In this document: positions 7,255 to 11,935 of the stretch, in pieces
How positions within the stretch are numbered: position 1 is the first letter of the stretch
Layout: every line of letters begins with the position of its first letter
Assembly (NCBI GenBank): GCA_020058405.1
Contig: JAGVEE010000390.1
Coordinates: 1 to 11,935 of the forward strand
Reading direction: 5' to 3'
From: Sphingobacteriales bacterium
GTDB taxonomy: Bacteria > Bacteroidota > Bacteroidia > Sphingobacteriales > Sphingobacteriaceae
Length of the DNA stretch: 11,935 bases
The notes under the pieces: generated by a model
Database searches by the model: none
Told to the model about the DNA's origin: nothing
Seen by the model: the letters and a program-made list of their open reading frames with translations, nothing else
Made by a program: the position numbers and the translations under genes

Positions 7255-8064
7255 TCATTTCTCTCTAATCTGTATACTAAACATCCCTCTAATAAAGGAA
7301 TAGTTAAACAAGATTACAGATATTAATAATATAAAATACGCTATCATTTTTTGTACCGTACTGCTCTCATCAAAATAAAAGAAGGCTACAATAAATGCAA
7401 CTATTGGGTTAATGTAAATTAGTATACCCATGGTTGAGGACGGCATTCCTATTAATGCATACAAACTCAAGAACAAAGGGATGATTGTAAAGAAAATAGA
7501 TATAATCACAATCTGCATCCAGAAATTTACATCGCTTGTAAAAGTTACATGTTCTATGCCTGCAATAGGGATCACAAAAACTGATGAAATTAATAATTGA
7601 AGCATCAATACATTTAATTTATCCAAGCCCTCTATACGCTTCTGTAACATTAAATAAGCCGCATACAACACAGCAATTATTACGGAGTAAATTACTTCGG
7701 TTACAAAACCTAAGGATAAAAATGCGATACTTAAAAAGCATAAAGCGATAGAAACCCATTTAATGGTGCTCAACTTTTCTTTCAAAAAGATAAATGCGAA
7801 AACAGCTGTAATTATTGGGCAAACCATGTATGCAAATGCTCCTGCTTGTACACTTACATGGTTAATTACATATATAAACGAAAACCAATTTGCAGTAACA
7901 ATTAATGAAGAGTAAAAAATGCGAAGTAATAATTTATTTCGTTCTTTTTTATCTAAAGATTCTAAATACTCAACATCTTTTTTAAATACTTTTTTTCTGA
8001 TGACTAAAGAAATTATGATGGTAATAATTAAAGAGCATAATATCCTAAATACTAATATTTGCAT
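7255..8064 (-). CDS. RarD/EamA-type membrane transporter, remaining reading frame (lacks first helix)
   Basis: A 269-residue open frame from ATG (8062-8064) to TGA (7255-7257) encoding about nine hydrophobic helices. It belongs to the 10-helix drug/metabolite transporter superfamily, closest to the RarD branch: note NWFSFIYVINHVSVQAGAFA (59-78), YMVCPIITAVFAFIFLKEKLS just after it, and FTIIPLFLSLYALIGMPSS near residue 205 with INPIVAFIVAFFYFDE behind it. RarD proteins usually start with one more helix containing WGxxP/S and have about 290-300 residues. That helix is encoded immediately upstream in the same frame but is cut off by a TAG (8122-8124); see the separate entry. The body has no other disruption. 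The ATG used here corresponds to an internal Met of the full protein and would give a product without helix 1, so activity is doubtful. Substrate unknown. The gene follows ridA and is probably the last of the purD cluster. Confidence 0.8.
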   Translation of the reverse strand: MQILVFRILCSLIITIIISLVIRKKVFKKDVEYLESLDKKERNKLLLRIFYSSLIVTANWFSFIYVINHVSVQAGAFAYMVCPIITAVFAFIFLKEKLSTIKWVSIALCFLSIAFLSLGFVTEVIYSVIIAVLYAAYLMLQKRIEGLDKLNVLMLQLLISSVFVIPIAGIEHVTFTSDVNFWMQIVIISIFFTIIPLFLSLYALIGMPSSTMGILIYINPIVAFIVAFFYFDESSTVQKMIAYFILLISVILFNYSFIRGMFSIQIREK

Positions 8065-8163
8065 GGATGGATGATCTTTAATCGCTCTTAACGAAATAGA
8101 GAAGAATCCCCAAATAATAGACTACATGGCGCCAGCAATAAAATATTTAGCTTTAGAATTCAA
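8065..8163 (-). pseudogene. 5' end of the RarD-like gene, separated by an in-frame TAG
   Basis: Reading the minus strand from TTG (8161-8163) gives MNSKAKYFIAGAM, then TAG (8122-8124), then SIIWGFFSISLRAIKDHPS, and continues in the same frame into the transporter ORF at Met 8064. The two sides together form a normal RarD N-terminus: a short polar start, helix 1 with the IWGFF motif, and the LRAIKDHPSxQILVFRI segment. A single base change from CAG, TGG, TTG, TAT or another sense codon would explain the stop. The TTG start lies one base after the TAA of ridA, a spacing typical of coupled genes; an in-frame TTG at 8176-8178 inside ridA is a less likely alternative. TAG ends other genes in this window (the beta-barrel gene and the 49-codon gene), so reassignment of TAG is unlikely. 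Either this is a real inactivating mutation or a sequencing/assembly error. Confidence 0.75.
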
Positions 8164-8164
8164 T

Positions 8165-8542
8165 TTATTTAGTTGCAATCATTGATATTTCAACGTTTAC
8201 GCTTTTTGGTAAACCTAATACAGCAACCGTTTCTCTTGCTGGGTATTCGCCGTTAAAATAAGTATGGTAAATTTCGTTTACTTGTGCAAAGTGCGACATG
8301 TCTGATAAAAAAATACTTGTTTTTACTACGTTAGAAAAATCCATTTCAGCCTCCATTAAAATGGCTTTTAAATTTTTCATTACTTGATGTGTCTCCACTT
8401 CAATATCGCCCAAAAGTAAATGATCATTCTCTGGGTTAATGGCAATTTGTCCAGAAATAAATAACATATTTCCTGTCATTACCGCCTGATTATACGGGCC
8501 AATTGGTGCAGGAGCGTTATTTGTTTTTATAATTTTTTTCAT
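8165..8542 (-). CDS. ridA: RidA family 2-iminobutanoate/2-iminopropanoate deaminase
   Basis: A 125-residue YjgF/YER057c/UK114 protein, the standard length for a subunit of the cytoplasmic homotrimer. RidA hydrolyses reactive enamine/imine intermediates made by PLP enzymes such as threonine dehydratase. Visible family features: APAPIGPYNQAV (residues 10-21, including the conserved Tyr17), ISGQIAI (29-35), the NVVKTSIFLSDM segment (71-82), and the substrate-binding Arg in YPARETVAV (Arg103), followed by LPKSVNVEISMIA with Glu119. All residues that define the active RidA subgroup appear present. The ATG at 8540-8542 is the only good start. It lies 31 bases downstream of the 49-codon membrane protein gene and its TAA is one base before the likely start of the RarD-like gene, so it is probably co-transcribed with purD. 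No RidA-specific regulatory site is visible. Confidence 0.94.
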   Translation of the reverse strand: MKKIIKTNNAPAPIGPYNQAVMTGNMLFISGQIAINPENDHLLLGDIEVETHQVMKNLKAILMEAEMDFSNVVKTSIFLSDMSHFAQVNEIYHTYFNGEYPARETVAVLGLPKSVNVEISMIATK

Positions 8543-8573
8543 TTTTTCTAATTTATGCTTAATAAAATTATAG

Positions 8574-8723
8574 CTATAATAATTTTCTAATAATGTATAC
8601 GCTTAAGGCTATGATAAACATCAGTATAGAAATTTTATTGATGGTGTGCATTGCACGGATGTTAAAATTACTTGGTCTGTTTGGATCTTTTTTTCTGAAA
8701 AAATAAGTTAGTACCTCTTTCAT
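8574..8723 (-). CDS. Small conserved single-helix membrane protein (49 aa, possibly DUF6728)
   Basis: The minus-strand frame from ATG (8721-8723) to TAG (8574-8576) encodes 49 residues: a basic N-terminal half (YFFRKKDPNRPSNFNIRAMH) and a hydrophobic helix at about residues 31-45 (ISILMFIIALSVYII) closed by RKLL. The layout, with KKDP..P.N.N.R.MH.IN.ISI.MF, resembles the short proteins called DUF6728 in Bacteroidota; I give this name from memory and with moderate confidence. By charge rule the basic N-terminus would stay in the cytoplasm, with the helix in the inner membrane. It lies 12 bases from the purD stop and 31 bases before ridA on the same strand, which supports a real translated gene within this cluster. 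Function unknown. It is short enough to be missed by gene finders with a 60-codon cutoff. Confidence 0.75.
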   Translation of the reverse strand: MKEVLTYFFRKKDPNRPSNFNIRAMHTINKISILMFIIALSVYIIRKLL

Positions 8724-8734
8724 AATTTTATATT

Positions 8735-10012
8735 TTAAACTGATAAATCTTTACCTATATCTCTACGAAAGTATTTACCTTCAAATTGAATTTGTTCGGC
8801 ATATTGATTAGATCTGCGCAAGGCTTCTTCTTTATCAATATCTAAACTAGTTACTGCAATTACTCTGCCTCCGTTAGATACTACTTTGCCATCTAACACT
8901 TTCGTACCTGCATGAAACACATGAGTGTACTCTATGTTTTCTAAAGAAGTAATTTCTTTGCCTTTTTCATATTCACCAGGGTAACCACCTGCCACTAACA
9001 TTACGGTTGCAGCATGGCGTGGGTCTGTAATCATTTTCTTTTCGTTTAACCTACTTTCGGCCACCGCTAAAAATAAATCAACTAAATCATTTTCAATTCT
9101 AGGCACAACACTTTCTGTTTCTGGATCGCCCATTCTTACATTGTATTCAATTACAAATGGCTCTCCGTTTACATTCATCAATCCAATAAATATAAAACCT
9201 CTGTAATCAATTTCTTCTTCAATTAAGCCTTCAACAGTAGGGATAATAATTCTATCTTCTACTTTTTCCATAAAAGCACTGTTGGCAAAAGGTACTGGAG
9301 AGATAGAGCCCATTCCTCCTGTATTTAATCCTGTATCACTTTCTCCAATTCTTTTATAATCTTTAGCTTCTGGTAAAATGAGGTAATTAAAATTATCAAA
9401 TAAAACAAAAACCGAAAGCTCTATACCGCTTAGAAATTCTTCTACTACAACTTTCTGACTTGCTTCTCCAAACTTTGCTTCTGCTAACATCAACCTAAGT
9501 TCATTTTTAGCTTCTTCTCTATTTTCGCAAATTAGCACTCCCTTGCCAGCCGCTAAACCATCCGCTTTTAAAACGATAGGTAAAGTATGATTATCTAAAT
9601 ATGCTAAGCCTTTTTCTAATTCATCTTTTGTAAAGGTTTCATACGCAGCTGTAGGGATATTATGTCGCTGCATAAAACGCTTGCTAAAATCTTTACTGCC
9701 TTCTAATTCTGCTCCCTTTTTGCTTGGGCCAATTACCGCTATGTGTTCAATCTCTTCGTCATCTGCAAAAAAATCTACAATACCTTTTACTAATGGATCC
9801 TCTGGCCCCACTACTACCATGTTTATATCTTGCTCTATACAAAAGCTTTTTATGGCATTAAAGTCTGTTGCAGAAATATCAACATTCTGTCCATATGCTT
9901 GTGTTCCAGCATTTCCGGGTGCAATAAATAACTGTTCGCATTCTTCACTTTGACTAATTTTCCAAGCAAATGCCGACTCTCTGCCTCCTGAGCCTAATAG
10001 TAAGATGTTCAT
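8735..10012 (-). CDS. purD: Phosphoribosylamine-glycine ligase (GAR synthetase)
   Basis: PurD catalyses the second step of purine synthesis: 5-phosphoribosylamine + glycine + ATP to glycinamide ribonucleotide. The 425-residue length is normal. Domains in order: an N-terminal Rossmann-like domain beginning MNILLLGSGGRESAFAWKI with APGNAGT at 31-37; an ATP-grasp domain with IGPSKKGAELEGSK (94-107), the LKADGLAAGKGV loop (148-159), the VVVEEFLSGIELS hinge (188-200) and NTGGMG (230-235); the metal and phosphate site EYNVRMGDPETE (289-300); and the C-terminal domain including VAGGYPG and the GGRV segment. No key residue is missing. The ATG at 10010-10012 gives the canonical start. It appears to be the first gene of a minus-strand cluster (purD, small membrane protein, ridA, RarD-like gene) and is divergent from secA. 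No purine riboswitch or PurR-like site is evident to me in the 190-base upstream gap. Confidence 0.96.
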   Translation of the reverse strand: MNILLLGSGGRESAFAWKISQSEECEQLFIAPGNAGTQAYGQNVDISATDFNAIKSFCIEQDINMVVVGPEDPLVKGIVDFFADDEEIEHIAVIGPSKKGAELEGSKDFSKRFMQRHNIPTAAYETFTKDELEKGLAYLDNHTLPIVLKADGLAAGKGVLICENREEAKNELRLMLAEAKFGEASQKVVVEEFLSGIELSVFVLFDNFNYLILPEAKDYKRIGESDTGLNTGGMGSISPVPFANSAFMEKVEDRIIIPTVEGLIEEEIDYRGFIFIGLMNVNGEPFVIEYNVRMGDPETESVVPRIENDLVDLFLAVAESRLNEKKMITDPRHAATVMLVAGGYPGEYEKGKEITSLENIEYTHVFHAGTKVLDGKVVSNGGRVIAVTSLDIDKEEALRRSNQYAEQIQFEGKYFRRDIGKDLSV

Positions 10013-10027
10013 TTATCGAATTTTCGT

Positions 10028-10035
10028 CAAAGTTA
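10028..10035 (-). promoter_or_regulatory. Candidate -7 box for purD
   Basis: On the minus strand these bases read TAACTTTG, a full match to the Bacteroidota -7 consensus TAnnTTTG. The implied start of transcription would be about 10 bases before the purD ATG. The nearest upstream TTG on this strand (10064-10066) is 28 bases away, longer than the usual -33/-7 spacing, so the -33 element is not convincing. Confidence 0.35.
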
Positions 10036-10151
10036 ATTATTTATTGCTTTTATCTCTACTAAGCAAAATCTTTACAATTTGCCACCGTGCAAATTAGCTT
10101 ATTAGCTATTTTTCGAATATATTTGTTCCTTATGCCATTCTGTCTAAACAT

Positions 10152-10159
10152 TAGCTTTG
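10152..10159 (+). promoter_or_regulatory. Candidate -7 box for secA
   Basis: TAGCTTTG is a full match to TAnnTTTG, placed 43 bases before the secA ATG, giving a leader of roughly 35-40 bases. A TTTG at 10122-10125 is the nearest -33-like sequence, but its spacer of 26 bases is longer than usual. The rest of the 190-base divergent gap shows only short, weak repeats. Confidence 0.35.
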
Positions 10160-10202
10160 GCTAGACTTTTGGTAATACTGTACAAACAAATAATAAAAAT
10201 TC

Positions 10203-11935
10203 ATGTCAAATTTCATTTCATCTTTTGTATCGAAGGTTTTCGGGAATAAGTCAGATAGAGATATAAAAGAAATCAGTCCAATTATCGAGAAGATTAATAC
10301 TGAATTTCAAAAATTGCAGTCAATTAGTCACGATGAACTTCGTGCAAAAACCGCTCAATTTAAAGCTCGTATTAAAGAATATACTTCAGAAATTTCATCG
10401 GAGCTATCAGAAATTAGAAGCCGTATAGAGAAAGAGCCAGACATGGATATTTCTGATAAGGTGGAGTTATATGATAGAATCGACAAATTAGAGAAGAACG
10501 AAAATGAACTCATAGAGCAAGTATTAAAAGAAATTTTACCAGAAGCATTCGCTGTGGTGAAAGAAACAGCTCGAAGATTTTCTACCAACGAATTCATTGA
10601 AGTTACCGCAACAGATGCCGATAGAGAATTAGCGGCGCACAAAGAAAATGTGGTAATTAAAGGGGATAAAGCAACGCATGCAAGTACATGGCTAGCTGCC
10701 GGAAACCCAATGAAATGGGAGATGGTGCATTATGATGTACAATTAATTGGGGGTAGCGTATTGCACAACGGTAAAATTGCGGAGATGGGAACGGGAGAAG
10801 GTAAAACCTTAGTAGCAACTTTACCGGCATATTTAAATGCAATTGCAGGCAAAGGTGTACACATTGTTACCGTGAACGATTATTTGGCAAGAAGAGATAG
10901 TGAATGGATGGGCCCATTGTATGAGTTCCACGGTTTAACTGTTGATTGTATTGACAAGCATCAGCCTAATTCTCCAGAAAGAAGAAAAGCATACCAAGCC
11001 GATATTACTTTTGGAACAAATAACGAATTCGGTTTCGATTATTTGAGAGATAACATGGCGCATAGTCCAGAAGATTTAGTGCAACGCAAATTGCATTATG
11101 CAATGGTGGATGAGGTCGATTCAGTTTTAATTGATGATGCTCGTACACCTTTAATTATTTCTGGTCCAATTCCTCGTGGCGATCAGCATGAGTTTTATGA
11201 TTTAAAACCACGCATCGAACGATTAGTAAATGCACAAAAGAATTTTATTAATACGGCATTATTAGATGCTAAGAAATTAATTTCTGATAATAAAGTTGAC
11301 GACGGTGGACTTGCTTTATTAAGAGCCTTTAGAGGTTTACCAAAAAGTAAAGCATTGATTAAGTTTTTAAGTGAAACAGGAATGAAACAAATCCTCACTA
11401 AAACAGAAAATCAATACATGCAAGATCAACAAAGAGAAATGCATAAAGTAGATGCCGAATTATTTTTTGTAATTGATGAAAAAAATAATTCTATCGAATT
11501 AACAGAAAAAGGAATTGAGTTAATTACCACAAGTGGCGAAGATCAAAACTTTTTTGTGTTACCTGATGTAGGTTCGGAAATTGCTGAAATTGAAAAATCA
11601 ACTTTAACAGACCAAGAAAAAATTACGCGTAAAGATGAGTTAATGCGCGACTTCTCTATTAAGTCGGAACGTATACATTCAGTAAATCAATTATTAAAAG
11701 CGTATACACTATTTGAAAAAGATGTAGAGTATATTATTGATGGTGGTAAAATTAAAATTGTTGATGAGCAAACAGGTCGTATTATGGAAGGCCGCCGTTA
11801 CTCTGATGGATTACACCAAGCAATAGAAGCAAAAGAAAATGTTAAAGTTGAAGATGCTACACAAACATATGCAACGGTAACACTTCAAAACTTTTTCCGT
11901 ATGTACCATAAATTGTGTGGTATGACGGGTACTGC
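10203..11935 (+). CDS. secA: Preprotein translocase ATPase SecA, N-terminal part (3' end outside window)
   Basis: SecA is the cytoplasmic/peripheral motor that drives unfolded preproteins through SecYEG. The frame opens at ATG 10203 (MSNFISSFVSKVFGNKSDRD) and runs uninterrupted to the right edge, about 577 codons of an expected 1000-1100. Motor motifs seen: Walker A MGTGEGKT (residues 195-202), VNDYLARRDSEWMGPLYEFH after it, FGTNNEFGFDYLRDN, and Walker B VDEVDSVLIDDARTPLIISG with DEVD at 303-306. The final residues, MYHKLCGMTGTA, are the conserved linker into the second nucleotide-binding half. The N-terminal 60-115 region carries an extra charged, probably coiled-coil stretch (EYTSEISSELSEIRSRIEKE and KLEKNENELIEQ), and about 110 residues of insertion-like sequence follow the ISGP segment before the preprotein-crosslinking domain; both are features I associate with Bacteroidota SecA. 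The gene is divergent from purD. Start choice is supported by the usual N-terminal amphipathic helix. Confidence 0.95.
   Translation, partial: MSNFISSFVSKVFGNKSDRDIKEISPIIEKINTEFQKLQSISHDELRAKTAQFKARIKEYTSEISSELSEIRSRIEKEPDMDISDKVELYDRIDKLEKNENELIEQVLKEILPEAFAVVKETARRFSTNEFIEVTATDADRELAAHKENVVIKGDKATHASTWLAAGNPMKWEMVHYDVQLIGGSVLHNGKIAEMGTGEGKTLVATLPAYLNAIAGKGVHIVTVNDYLARRDSEWMGPLYEFHGLTVDCIDKHQPNSPERRKAYQADITFGTNNEFGFDYLRDNMAHSPEDLVQRKLHYAMVDEVDSVLIDDARTPLIISGPIPRGDQHEFYDLKPRIERLVNAQKNFINTALLDAKKLISDNKVDDGGLALLRAFRGLPKSKALIKFLSETGMKQILTKTENQYMQDQQREMHKVDAELFFVIDEKNNSIELTEKGIELITTSGEDQNFFVLPDVGSEIAEIEKSTLTDQEKITRKDELMRDFSIKSERIHSVNQLLKAYTLFEKDVEYIIDGGKIKIVDEQTGRIMEGRRYSDGLHQAIEAKENVKVEDATQTYATVTLQNFFRMYHKLCGMTGT

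Noticed and set aside
8122..8124. TAG in the RarD-like gene as evidence of stop-codon reassignment
   Set aside because: TAG ends the beta-barrel gene and the 49-codon gene in sensible places, and no other in-frame TAG occurs in the conserved genes, so a single mutation or error is simpler.
9681..9953. 90-codon plus-strand open frame inside purD
   Set aside because: It is the antisense shadow of a highly conserved purD region, has no start context, and its Ser/Pro/Thr-rich product resembles no family.
10095..10108. TAGCT-TATT-AGCTA inverted repeat with a following T-run between purD and secA
   Set aside because: Five-base arms are too short to separate from chance, and a terminator has no purpose between two divergent genes.
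10355..11398. Minus-strand open frames of 61-95 codons inside secA
   Set aside because: They are antisense to the well-supported SecA frame; compositions are those expected from the reverse of AT-rich coding sequence.

Overview
The window is AT-rich chromosomal DNA from a member of the Bacteroidota. This rests on the gene families (a TolB-like propeller fused to a BamA-like barrel, a LolC/E-like permease, SecA with a long charged insertion near its N-terminus, a 49-residue membrane protein of a type seen in this phylum), the weak or A-rich ribosome binding sites, and several matches to the phylum's TAnnTTTG -7 promoter box. I cannot name a genus. The futalosine hydrolase fragment at the left edge implies menaquinone synthesis by the futalosine route. 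The content is mainly housekeeping and cell-envelope genes; I see no phage, CRISPR array, insertion sequence, rRNA or tRNA.

Layout. At 1-392 (+) is the 3' end of a futalosine hydrolase gene. It overlaps by 15 bases, tail to tail, a minus-strand gene for a small outer-membrane beta-barrel protein (378-1124). A minus-strand pair follows, transcribed right to left: a metallo-beta-lactamase-fold hydrolase (2526-3167) and then a LolC/E-like permease (1284-2522), 3 bases apart. Divergent from this pair is a large exported protein (3249-6701, +) with a degenerate peptidase-MA-like domain, a PD40 propeller and an outer-membrane barrel. At 6715-6850 lie a promoter-like region with an inverted repeat and the last ~32 codons of a hicA toxin gene; an intact hicB antitoxin gene follows (6852-7247, +). 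Convergent with hicB is a minus-strand cluster read right to left: purD (8735-10012), a 49-codon membrane protein gene (8574-8723), ridA (8165-8542) and a RarD/EamA-type transporter gene whose reading frame is broken by a TAG near its start (7255-8163). secA (10203 to the right edge, +) diverges from purD and is cut by the window end.

How the genes fit together. PurD makes glycinamide ribonucleotide in purine synthesis, and RidA clears reactive enamines and imines; their shared strand and small gaps suggest one transcript with the small membrane protein and the transporter. The permease, the outer-membrane proteins and SecA all serve envelope biogenesis or export, though only the hydrolase-permease pair looks operonic. 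The observations most worth a second look are two gene-decay events: loss of the toxin part of a HicAB module while the antitoxin and a promoter/operator-like region remain, and a nonsense codon in the first membrane helix of the RarD-like transporter. I do not see evidence for a novel multi-gene system.
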